Assembly (NCBI GenBank): GCA_023128825.1
Contig: JAGMDF010000104.1
Span: 1 to 37,853, forward strand
Direction: 5' to 3'
DNA from: Caldifarciminota bacterium
GTDB taxonomy: Bacteria; Hydrothermota; Tepidihabitantia; B3-TA06
Length of the DNA stretch: 37,853 bases
A program made the position numbers and the translations under genes. Under the pieces are notes generated by a model, which did no database searches, was not told the DNA's origin, and worked only from the letters and a program-made list of their open reading frames with translations. Shown in pieces: positions 1 through 7,406 of this stretch; within the stretch, counting starts at the first letter, position 1; each line of letters opens with the position of its first letter.

Positions 1-777
1 GGCCATCTTGTTAAAAACCTCACCCAAGAGACCCAACTCGTCCCGTGAACGCACCTTGACACGGGCGGCGAGGTTTCCTTTTGAAAGCTCAAGTGCGTGT
101 TTCTTAAGCCTTGATACAGGCACGGTAAAGAACATGCTGAATAACAAGGATAAGAGCACGCTTACCCCCAGGATACCGCCGAGCATGGGTAAAACCGTCA
201 TTAAGGCGTCGCGGATCGCGCGGTCAAGAACACTGGGATCGATACGCACCTGCGCGAAGCCCAAGGTATCGGGACCTATAAGCAGTGGCGAGGTAAACGT
301 AAATCCGTCCGCCGGCTCGCCCAAGACTGAATGGATAGAGTCGGGATGTTGAAAAAGGGAGACCCTTTCTGGACCATCGTCATCCTCGATTTCTTCCCTG
401 AGCCTTGTGGCATTAACCGCGTCAAGGCAGAGTACCGGGAATCCGTTCCAATCAAAAAAAACGGCCTCCATAACCCCAGAGCTTTTAACAGTCTCGCTTA
501 AAGCGGCGCTCAGGACGCGCTCCTTCTCAAAGGACGATGAAGAACGCTTAAACAAGAGGGTCGAATCGGCAAGACGCAGGTATTCGGCATCACGTGCTAT
601 AAGATTAAACGCTACCCTGTCAACACCGGCCAGCTGCTTGGCCAACAACTCACCCCTGCGCGCAAGCTCGCCACGAAGAACGTTTTGTTCATAACGAATA
701 AGAAAGTAGCCAACTCCGGCAACGCTTAGGAGAACGAGAAGACTCACCACCAGAGGAAGCTTAATCTTTAGACTCAC
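1..777 (-). CDS. HAMP-domain membrane sensor/transducer protein, 3' truncated by the window edge
   Basis: Manual translation of the minus strand from GTG at 777: VSLKIKLPLVVSLLVLLSVAGVGYFLIRYEQNVLRGELARRGELLAKQL... ending ...VPVSRLKKHALELSKGNLAARVKVRSRDELGLLGEVFNKMA. N-terminal TM, extracytoplasmic domain, second TM, then a HAMP motif. Open to position 1. Not in the ORF track. Confidence 0.85.
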   Translation of the reverse strand, partial: MSLKIKLPLVVSLLVLLSVAGVGYFLIRYEQNVLRGELARRGELLAKQLAGVDRVAFNLIARDAEYLRLADSTLLFKRSSSSFEKERVLSAALSETVKSSGVMEAVFFDWNGFPVLCLDAVNATRLREEIEDDDGPERVSLFQHPDSIHSVLGEPADGFTFTSPLLIGPDTLGFAQVRIDPSVLDRAIRDALMTVLPMLGGILGVSVLLSLLFSMFFTVPVSRLKKHALELSKGNLAARVKVRSRDELGLLGEVFNKMA

Positions 778-784
778 AAGGTGA

Positions 785-812
785 ATAATAGGGAAAGGGG
801 CTTGCTTGTCAA
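785..812 (-). promoter_or_regulatory. Sigma70-like promoter for the HAMP-domain gene: TTGACA-N16-TATTAT
   Basis: Reverse complement of 785-812 reads TTGACA AGCAAGCCCCTTTCCC TATTAT; GTG start 7 nt downstream of the -10. Confidence 0.6.
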
Positions 813-912
813 CGTAGCCGATGACAAAGGACGATCAGGGATTACTCAATACTTAACCCCGCTTAAATTCACAGCTTATGGATCGGTTTTTATGCCTTTG
901 ACGAAACTGAGG

Positions 913-1356
913 TCAGCTTTTTTCTTTTTTACGCCTCTCCCATAAGCGTTCAAGCGCTTTCTCCAGCAAGTCGAATCCCCGAAGCACAACAACCACACCC
1001 ACCGTTGCTATTATCGCAAGTAACCACAGTTTACGTGCCGCTGCCATCCCGATCCCGGCAACAACCCAGATGGAAGCCGCGGTGGTAAGCCCACGGACCG
1101 TCCCGCGCTCGCGAATAATGGTTCCCGCCCCAAGGAACCCTATACCGGTGATTACTCCTGCGGCAGCACGACCAGCATCAAGTCCGCCGAATTCAGCCAC
1201 TATCATAAAGAGAGCCGAACCGAATCCGACAAGGATGTGCGTTCGTATCCCTGCAGGCTTATCGGCAAGAGAACGCTCAAGGCCCACAACCGCACTCAAA
1301 ACAAGGACTAAACCCAACCGCCAAAGGGCATCAAGAAGATCGCTAAGACAAATCAT
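913..1356 (-). CDS. MgtC/SapB family membrane protein
   Basis: MgtC-type motifs: LVLSAVVGLERSLADKPAGIRTHILVGFGSALFMIVAEFG and GVITGIGFLGAGTIIRERGTVRGLTTAASIWVVAGIGMA. Confidence 0.92.
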   Translation of the reverse strand: MICLSDLLDALWRLGLVLVLSAVVGLERSLADKPAGIRTHILVGFGSALFMIVAEFGGLDAGRAAAGVITGIGFLGAGTIIRERGTVRGLTTAASIWVVAGIGMAAARKLWLLAIIATVGVVVVLRGFDLLEKALERLWERRKKEKS

Positions 1357-2423
1357 TCATCCTTCTCCGGCCGCGAGTAGTCCTTTGGAGTATCAGTACC
1401 TTTTTGCTGAGCCGGCGGCTCCTTTAGGCTCTCATGGATGAAACCGGGTTCAGTGGGAGTGGTTGGTCGTGGTGTTGAAGGTTCCGGGGCAGGTGGCGTG
1501 GGTTCTTTCTCCTTGATCGGCTTGAAGTATTCGTCAAGGAAGTATGGGGCTGCGGCCTTGGTCTCCGGCTTGGCAGGCTGCTTTCGCACCTCAGGTTTGG
1601 GTAGCACAGGTTTTTGCCCGGATTCCGTGGGTACAAAATCTTCCGGGGGAAGCCGAGGTTCCACTCCAAGCTTGGCAGCGACCTTGGGAGAAAGAGGCCT
1701 TCCTGAGACGGTGTAGCCTGTATAGCGACCGAACTCATCCTTGGCAGGTTTGAAGGGTGAACGATTCCGTGCGTCGCGCATCAGGAAAAGCGATGATACG
1801 ACCATGACGGCGAGCAATGGAAACAGCCACAACCAGGCAAGACGGTGATAGGGCCACATCGCGATCAGATCGTAAAGGCCGTGAAGGAACACGGCAATGG
1901 AAAACCCAGTAAGTATCAGAAACGGCTTGGCCCATTTACGTTTTGCGAACTTGGCCCTTCCGGCAAAGTAACCTATAAAAAGACCAAACATCGCGTGAGC
2001 AGGCACGGCTGTGATGGCCCTTATAAAGGCGGCAGGAATTCCTCCCATCAACACATACATCACATTCTCTATAGCTGCGAACCCTAAGGCGGCGGCAACC
2101 GCGTACATAATCCCATCGTAAGGTTCGTTCATGTGTTTGCTCCAGTAAACCGGAATAAAGAACGCGAGCGCCTTGAAAAACTCCTCGGTCAACCCTATCT
2201 CTATGAACGTCATGAATGTAAGTTCACCCGCGGTAAGTGCCGAGATGTCATAAGATATATGCACCCATAAAATCTCAACTATTACAACCGGGATGACCGA
2301 AACCACTCCAGCGCCGAGCGTAATAAGAAGATATTTGAGTGGTTCCCGTTCATAACGATCCTTGACCCAGAAGAAAAACAAAATCGCCACCACCGGCCCA
2401 AGCGCCAGCGCAAAGATGTTCAT
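1353..2423 (-). CDS. PrsW-family intramembrane metalloprotease with Pro/Lys/Glu-rich C-terminal tail
   Basis: Multi-TM protein with EEFFKALAF, AALGFAAIENVMY and PAHAMFGLFIGYFAGRAKF motifs typical of PrsW; C-terminal ~130 aa low complexity; 4-nt overlap with the MgtC gene. Confidence 0.85.
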   Translation of the reverse strand: MNIFALALGPVVAILFFFWVKDRYEREPLKYLLITLGAGVVSVIPVVIVEILWVHISYDISALTAGELTFMTFIEIGLTEEFFKALAFFIPVYWSKHMNEPYDGIMYAVAAALGFAAIENVMYVLMGGIPAAFIRAITAVPAHAMFGLFIGYFAGRAKFAKRKWAKPFLILTGFSIAVFLHGLYDLIAMWPYHRLAWLWLFPLLAVMVVSSLFLMRDARNRSPFKPAKDEFGRYTGYTVSGRPLSPKVAAKLGVEPRLPPEDFVPTESGQKPVLPKPEVRKQPAKPETKAAAPYFLDEYFKPIKEKEPTPPAPEPSTPRPTTPTEPGFIHESLKEPPAQQKGTDTPKDYSRPEKDE

Positions 2424-3085
2424 GGCTTCTCCTTAAGCGATTCCAGATAGACCTCTGCCGCCTTTACCTCGGCGCGTTTCTTACTCCCCGCCTCACCACA
2501 AGCCACGAGTTCACCTTCAACAAACAGACCTATGCTGAAGCGCGGACAATGGTCTTCGCCCTCCTTAGACAGAACCCGGTATTCGAATGAAACGCCAGAA
2601 AGACGTATGTTCAATCTGGACTTGGCATCGAATGGAATCACCGAAAGATCGATGTGCGGTTTTACCTGGCTGGCAAAGAACCTGCGGCAGGCACGTAATC
2701 CCCGGTCAAGATAGAACGCTCCAATAACAGCCTCAAAGGTGCTTGCCAGTATGGAGGTCTTTTCCCTGCCGTCGTTCTCCTCGCTGCGCCCAAGACGAAG
2801 AGCATGGTCTAATCCAAGCTTGCGTGAAAGCTCGGCCATGAACGCGCCTGAGGAATAGCGGTTCTTCAGTTTGGATAGCATCCCTTCATCTGCTTGATCC
2901 AAAGCTTCATAGAAGTATTCGCGCAGAAGCATCTCATAAACCGCATCCCCCAGGAACTCAAGCCGCTCATAAGACATGCGGCGATCCCCTGTCTGCTCAT
3001 GAGCATAGGAGGGATGAGTTAACGCCCTCTCCAGAAGATCCTTACGTCGAAAGGACATCTTGAGCTTTTTTTGAAGTTCTCGCAC
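2420..3085 (-). CDS. rnc: Ribonuclease III
   Basis: RRKDLLERALTHPSYAHE, ERLEFLGDAVYEMLLREYFYE, ASTFEAVIGAFYLDRG and a C-terminal dsRBD-like segment. GTG start. Confidence 0.95.
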   Translation of the reverse strand: MRELQKKLKMSFRRKDLLERALTHPSYAHEQTGDRRMSYERLEFLGDAVYEMLLREYFYEALDQADEGMLSKLKNRYSSGAFMAELSRKLGLDHALRLGRSEENDGREKTSILASTFEAVIGAFYLDRGLRACRRFFASQVKPHIDLSVIPFDAKSRLNIRLSGVSFEYRVLSKEGEDHCPRFSIGLFVEGELVACGEAGSKKRAEVKAAEVYLESLKEKP

Positions 3086-3086
3086 A

Positions 3087-3170
3087 TGCCGGGAGCCGGA
3101 TTCGAACCGGCACGGAGTTTCCTCCGAGGGATTTTAAGTCCCTTGTGTCTGCCAATTTCACCATCCCGGC
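3087..3170 (-). tRNA. tRNA-Leu (anticodon TAA)
   Basis: Reverse complement gccgggatggtgaaattggcagacacaagggacttaaaatccctcggaggaaactccgtgccggttcgaatccggctcccggca: 7-bp acceptor stem, anticodon loop CTTAAAA, long variable arm, GGTTCGAATCC T-arm; 84 nt, CCA not encoded. Confidence 0.95.
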
Positions 3171-3179
3171 CTAAGGTTG

Positions 3180-3208
3180 ATTTTAACGGGAGAATACTGA
3201 GATGTCAA
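3180..3208 (-). promoter_or_regulatory. Promoter for tRNA-Leu/rnc: TTGACA-N17-TAAAAT
   Basis: Reverse complement TTGACA TCTCAGTATTCTCCCGT TAAAAT, about 10 nt upstream of the tRNA 5' end. Confidence 0.6.
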
Positions 3209-3220
3209 TGTCAGAACCAA

Positions 3221-3248
3221 CCACAGATTTCGCAGATTGCACAGATTA
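3221..3248. repeat. Dispersed CAGATT repeat, copy 1 (ccacagatttcgcagattgcacagatta)
   Basis: Also seen near 8329-8353 (accgcagattacgcagattggatag) and 27301-27332 (aaccgcagattacgcagattaacatggattag). Confidence 0.7.
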
Positions 3249-3255
3249 AATAAGA

Positions 3256-3397
3256 TGTCATCGCGAGTGAACGAAGGGAGGGTGGCGATCTCCTAGCACC
3301 ATCCTATAAGCATAAGGGTTGATGCTATGAATCAAAGGTCTCTGCTATGAGATTGCTTCGTCCTGCATCCCTTCGGTCTACAGGCCTCGCAACGACA
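3256..3397. repeat. Palindromic MITE-like intergenic repeat with TGTCRTYGCGAG termini
   Basis: Left end tgtcatcgcgag (3256-3267), right end ctcgcaacgaca (3386-3397), whose reverse complement is TGTCGTTGCGAG (10/12). Internal gcgatctc / gagattgc pair. A half copy (gatgtcattgcgaggaacgaag) lies at ~8353-8375. Confidence 0.65.
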
Positions 3398-3406
3398 ATA
3401 AGGTGG

Positions 3407-4786
3407 CTACCGAATCAGAATCACCTTCTGAGTTTTGTGTGCCGCGCCGGACTCAAGTCTGAAGAAGTAAACTCCGGGTGAGAAGTCATGGTGTGTTACG
3501 GGCCAGGTGATGGTGCCGGATGCCCCAGTTGCATGTATCTCATCTACCTTCCGGCCTGTAGCGTCGAAGACAGCGAAACTGGCGGCAAAGCCCTCCGCGT
3601 GATCCGTGTAACGCAGAACGATCTGTGGGCCGATGGAAGTTACCACCCCCCAGTCTGGTACTTCAACAACCCGATCCTCAACAACACCCTCCACGTAACC
3701 CAGGGAATCGGTCTTGATTAACCAAAGATCTCTACCTCCTGTGCCGAAGGATTCCGTACTTCCCACTATAATGTACCCTCCATCACTTGTCTGCTGCACG
3801 CATCTACCACTCTCTTGGTTTTCTCCTCCAAACATACGGGTCCACATCATATTGCCTTCGGCATCAGTTTTTTGCAAACAAATATCTCTATCGTCGTCCC
3901 ACTCCGCGCCTGTCTGTCCGGTAAAAATATAACCACTATCGTTTGTCTGTTGGACAAACTCCCCAGAGCCTACTTCGTAAACCTTTATCCAAACCAACTC
4001 ACCATCGGCATCCGTCTTTATCAAAAACGGCGGACCTGAAAAACAAGTAAAATTCCCAGAGATAATATAACCTCCATCAGAGGTCTGGTGCACGCAGCGT
4101 CCGACTCCATCTCTAGGAAAGGGGTGAGAAGATTTCCGCCAAAGGGTGTTGCCGTAAGCATCCGTTTTTAACAACCAGCCTGTTTTGCCTAAAACAATAT
4201 ACCCTCCATCAGAGGTTTGCTCAACGCAGTTACCTACGGGTCCCCAGCTCTGGCCATAGGTTCGTGTCCACAAGGTATCACCAAGGGAATCCGTTTTAAG
4301 TAACCAAAGCCCCCCTTTCTCTGTCCCAAGTGAGGAGGTATATCCAGCAATGATGTAGCCACCATCCGAGGTTTGTCGAACGCATTCTCCCCAATCATCT
4401 TCTTCCCCCCCATAGCGCCGAGTCCAAACACTATCCCCAGAAGAATCTATCTTAAGCAACCATAGATTCGAATCTGGGAAATCGATAACACCAACAACTA
4501 TGTATTCACCGTCGCCAGTCTGTTGAACACCGTTGCCGCAACCGCAACAATATTTGCACTCCCACAGAAGATTACCTTTAGCATCGGTCTTAAGCAACCA
4601 AAGCTTTTCCGTTATGACTCCACCAGTCGCTATAAGTCCAGTAATTATGTAACCTCCATCGGTTGTTTGCTGAACGGATTCACCCCAGGCCCAAAGCTCT
4701 CCGCCATAGGTACGCGTCCATCCAGCGGCGGCTGTGGTAGATATAAGGACTGCGGCCATGATCAGCAGCAAGGTAAATCTTTTCAT
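3407..4786 (-). CDS. Secreted seven-repeat protein (putative beta-propeller) with C-terminal sorting-tail-like domain
   Basis: N-terminal signal peptide MKRFTLLLIMAAVLISTTAAAG; seven units of the type WTRTYGG...CVQQTSDGGYIIVG...LWLLKTDSLGDTLW; C-terminus FAVFDATGRKVDEI...SPGVYFFRLESGAAHKTQKVILIR resembles T9SS/FlgD-like tails. Confidence 0.8.
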   Translation of the reverse strand: MKRFTLLLIMAAVLISTTAAAGWTRTYGGELWAWGESVQQTTDGGYIITGLIATGGVITEKLWLLKTDAKGNLLWECKYCCGCGNGVQQTGDGEYIVVGVIDFPDSNLWLLKIDSSGDSVWTRRYGGEEDDWGECVRQTSDGGYIIAGYTSSLGTEKGGLWLLKTDSLGDTLWTRTYGQSWGPVGNCVEQTSDGGYIVLGKTGWLLKTDAYGNTLWRKSSHPFPRDGVGRCVHQTSDGGYIISGNFTCFSGPPFLIKTDADGELVWIKVYEVGSGEFVQQTNDSGYIFTGQTGAEWDDDRDICLQKTDAEGNMMWTRMFGGENQESGRCVQQTSDGGYIIVGSTESFGTGGRDLWLIKTDSLGYVEGVVEDRVVEVPDWGVVTSIGPQIVLRYTDHAEGFAASFAVFDATGRKVDEIHATGASGTITWPVTHHDFSPGVYFFRLESGAAHKTQKVILIR

Positions 4787-4811
4787 CTTTGCACCTCCAA
4801 GTTATTTATCA

Positions 4812-4839
4812 ATAATACCTTAGTATTGAGGCTTGTCAA
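4812..4839 (-). promoter_or_regulatory. Promoter TTGACA-N16-TATTAT for the seven-repeat secreted protein gene
   Basis: Reverse complement TTGACA AGCCTCAATACTAAGG TATTAT; GGAGG precedes the ATG at 4786. Confidence 0.65.
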
Positions 4840-4905
4840 GGGTTTTCACCACACACGTCTGCTTCACCCAACTGGGGCACAGGCGCAGCCGCGCGGGGAC
4901 CCCGA
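4833..4905. repeat. Promoter-proximal intergenic repeat, copy A
   Basis: cttgtcaagggttttcaccacacacgtctgcttcacccaactggggcacaggcgcagccgcgcggggacccc is closely similar to 7231-7300. Confidence 0.75.
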
Positions 4906-4994
4906 CGCTCCGTCCAAAGACGGAGCGCATAGATCTTGCACAGGCTGAAGCACCCGACTGGACACGCTGAGCCTGTGCTACATTAGCAACTGGG

Positions 4995-6107
4995 TTACGG
5001 TTTGAACACAACCTTGATGCCGCGGCGGTGGATAACCGTGCGGATGGCCTTGCGCCAATCGGACAACAGAAACTTGTGAGTAACCAGCTTCTCGATGCCT
5101 TCGATCTTGGGGAGAAGCTCTACTGCCCGCCTGAAATCGGCATTGGAGTAGATGTAGGTTCCCAGAAGCTTCACCTCTCCGAACCAGTGTGGAGAGAAGT
5201 CGTGTTTCATCTCGCCTGGTGAACCTAAGAGCAGGAGCTTACCCCCCTCCCTTGTCGCCCACGAGGCCTGTTCCAGACTGGTTTTGCTCCCGGCGGCGTC
5301 GATCACCGCATCAAAACCGCCCCGCCAGCCCGGCGGTCCGATTATGGCTTTGTAGGATTTTGCCCCTACTTCACGGGCCGCTTCCCGGACATCGCAGTGC
5401 ACCAGGTCCGCTCCAAACTCACCGGCCAGTTCAGCTTGCATAGGATAACGCGCCGCCACGTGAATCTCACCCGCATAGCCCAAAATCCGCATAACCTTCA
5501 CCGCAAGCAGTCCGATGGTACCTGCACCGATCACCAGCGTCTTGAGGTCGGTTGAGAAGTCAAGGTTACGAAGTCCCCGCAGTACCACAGCCAATGGTTC
5601 TGCAAGCACCGCCCGCTCGTCCGGCACCACGTCCGGGACAGGATGTATCATATCAGGATGTGCTACGATCTCTTCTCCCCAACCGCCGGGCAGATCGCGG
5701 CAGAAACCTAACATACCGGGCGCTATACTTCCATCGGAAGTATTCTGGCAGATACCTTCCTCGCCTCTTACGCACGCAGCACACAGCTCTAACCCCCGTT
5801 CTCTACAGGCGAGATTTGGGTTCACCACCACCCGCTTGCCGTCCGACTCGCCCAATATCTCATGACCAAGGACAGCCGGAAAGGAAAAGAAAGGCGACAA
5901 TCGCGGCGAGTTCTTGCCGTATAGAAGGGCTAAATCCGATCCGCAAACTCCGCAAAGACGCACCTTAACCCGTTTCCAACCCGGGGGAGCACAAGGCTCC
6001 GCTATGTCAACCAGACGAAGAGGAAGCAGGAAGACCGGGTAGCGTTTTTTAAGAATCCTTGCCAGAAGATAACGCGGAACCGAAGGCCAGTAGCGAAGCG
6101 CCTTCAT
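4995..6107 (-). CDS. Zinc-dependent MDR-family alcohol/polyol dehydrogenase
   Basis: GVCGSDLALLYG, FPAVLGHEILGE, cysteine cluster CRERGLELCAACVRGEEGIC, nucleotide-binding LVIGAGTIGLLAVKVMRILG. Confidence 0.88.
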   Translation of the reverse strand: MKALRYWPSVPRYLLARILKKRYPVFLLPLRLVDIAEPCAPPGWKRVKVRLCGVCGSDLALLYGKNSPRLSPFFSFPAVLGHEILGESDGKRVVVNPNLACRERGLELCAACVRGEEGICQNTSDGSIAPGMLGFCRDLPGGWGEEIVAHPDMIHPVPDVVPDERAVLAEPLAVVLRGLRNLDFSTDLKTLVIGAGTIGLLAVKVMRILGYAGEIHVAARYPMQAELAGEFGADLVHCDVREAAREVGAKSYKAIIGPPGWRGGFDAVIDAAGSKTSLEQASWATREGGKLLLLGSPGEMKHDFSPHWFGEVKLLGTYIYSNADFRRAVELLPKIEGIEKLVTHKFLLSDWRKAIRTVIHRRGIKVVFKP

Positions 6108-7180
6108 TCCATAGGGACGTGCTTGATGAGCTTGCCGTCAATGCGGTCGAGGATGTGGGCAAGGCTTCGGCCGGTAACGGTCAGGCCGTGGTTCTTGAGA
6201 CCTACCACCGCGCTGGCCGGATCAGGGCTTTGGCGTACCTTCTCCGCAACCGCCCGGCCCAGCTGATATGTCCCGCAGGGATAATGGAACTGGGTGGTGG
6301 GCACCCCCTGCATCCAGGCGTGAACGTGGATGATGGCCCCTACCTCAGGGTGCTCTTTGTATATCAGCCAGTGTTCGATGGCATCTACAGAGACCCTGCG
6401 CGGTTCAACGTTCGGGGGCACCGAGAGAACGATGGCGTTCGCCGTCGAGTCGTAATCCTTAACCAGAAGGATATCACGACCGATCTCAGAGAGCTTCGAC
6501 TTGTCCACCCCGGAGGCGCTCATCCAGAAACGGTGATGATCCTGCCGAACCGAAAGGTTCCCGTAGGAGAGTCCGCCGATCCCGTAAAGACGCTTGACAT
6601 GGCGAAAATCCTCCGCTGAAAGGATCTTGTCAATAGGAAACGCGGCAGGCAAAAGATCCCATTGGCCGAGCTTGCACCCTGCCTCGGAGAGTGAGCGGGT
6701 AAGTTCATCGCCCTGCCACAGCTCTGGCTCAAGGTCTTGCTCGAAACGGTTGTTAACCACGAGCACCGAGGATGCCATGGGATGAATCCGCTCAAACAGA
6801 CGCTCGTAGAACCTGTTACCTTCGGGTTCTATAAAGTGAGCTAAATCGAGGGTTAGGAAGTGTGTTTCTTTATTCGGGATGTAGACGAGAAGCATATTGG
6901 AAAGCCCGCGCACGAGATATGGGTACCACTCCTTAATAGGGTCCTGTGGCGACTGTGAGGCTTCAAGCATCGAAACCACGAATGTTGCCTGCGCCCTGCG
7001 CCGGTAGGGCTTAACCTCATCGTCGGTAATGAAGTTCAAAACCAGCCGGGGGGAGATGGAATACCATCGGTAATGGTAGCCGTGCGCTTCGAGTGTTTCC
7101 TTGAGCTTTAAGGCAAGTTTTTCCAGTGCAGGGGTGTGGTCACCGTGGAAGCGGAACACCAGGTTATCTTGCTTCAGCAT
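6104..7180 (-). CDS. Class II aldolase/adducin-domain protein with an additional ~170-aa N-terminal domain
   Basis: C-terminal half: GIGGLSYGNLSVR, FWMSASGVDKSKL, HPEVGAIIHVHAW, GLKNHGLTVTG (class II aldolase metal-binding His pattern). N-terminal half not recognised. 4-nt overlap with the dehydrogenase gene. Confidence 0.85.
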   Translation of the reverse strand: MLKQDNLVFRFHGDHTPALEKLALKLKETLEAHGYHYRWYSISPRLVLNFITDDEVKPYRRRAQATFVVSMLEASQSPQDPIKEWYPYLVRGLSNMLLVYIPNKETHFLTLDLAHFIEPEGNRFYERLFERIHPMASSVLVVNNRFEQDLEPELWQGDELTRSLSEAGCKLGQWDLLPAAFPIDKILSAEDFRHVKRLYGIGGLSYGNLSVRQDHHRFWMSASGVDKSKLSEIGRDILLVKDYDSTANAIVLSVPPNVEPRRVSVDAIEHWLIYKEHPEVGAIIHVHAWMQGVPTTQFHYPCGTYQLGRAVAEKVRQSPDPASAVVGLKNHGLTVTGRSLAHILDRIDGKLIKHVPME

Positions 7181-7210
7181 GTTACGCTGCTTTTTTCCCT
7201 TTCATTTCTT

Positions 7211-7239
7211 AATTATCTCCACTGGCTTTGGATTGTCAA
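7211..7239 (-). promoter_or_regulatory. Putative promoter TTGACA-N17-ATAATT for the aldolase-dehydrogenase pair
   Basis: Reverse complement TTGACA ATCCAAAGCCAGTGGAG ATAATT; the -35 box lies at the end of repeat copy B. Confidence 0.45.
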
Positions 7240-7300
7240 GGATATTCACCCCACACGTCTGCTTCACCCGACTGGGGCGCAGGCGCATCCGTACGTGGAC
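7231..7300. repeat. Promoter-proximal intergenic repeat, copy B
   Basis: gattgtcaaggatattcaccccacacgtctgcttcacccgactggggcgcaggcgcatccgtacgtggacccc, similar to 4833-4905. Confidence 0.75.
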
Positions 7301-7406
7301 CCCATAGCGGCCGCAGGCCACACTGCGATCTTTCGTCCGAAGGACGAAAGGAGCATTAAAAACCCAAGGGAATCGGTTTTGAGAGAGAGTCCAAGTATCT
7401 GTCCTT

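Noticed and set aside
8-694. Plus-strand ORFs 8-352 and 407-694
   Set aside because: Antisense to the clear HAMP-domain reading frame on the minus strand; no family resemblance.
1424-1738. 104-aa minus-strand ORF
   Set aside because: Alternate frame of the PrsW-like gene's low-complexity tail.
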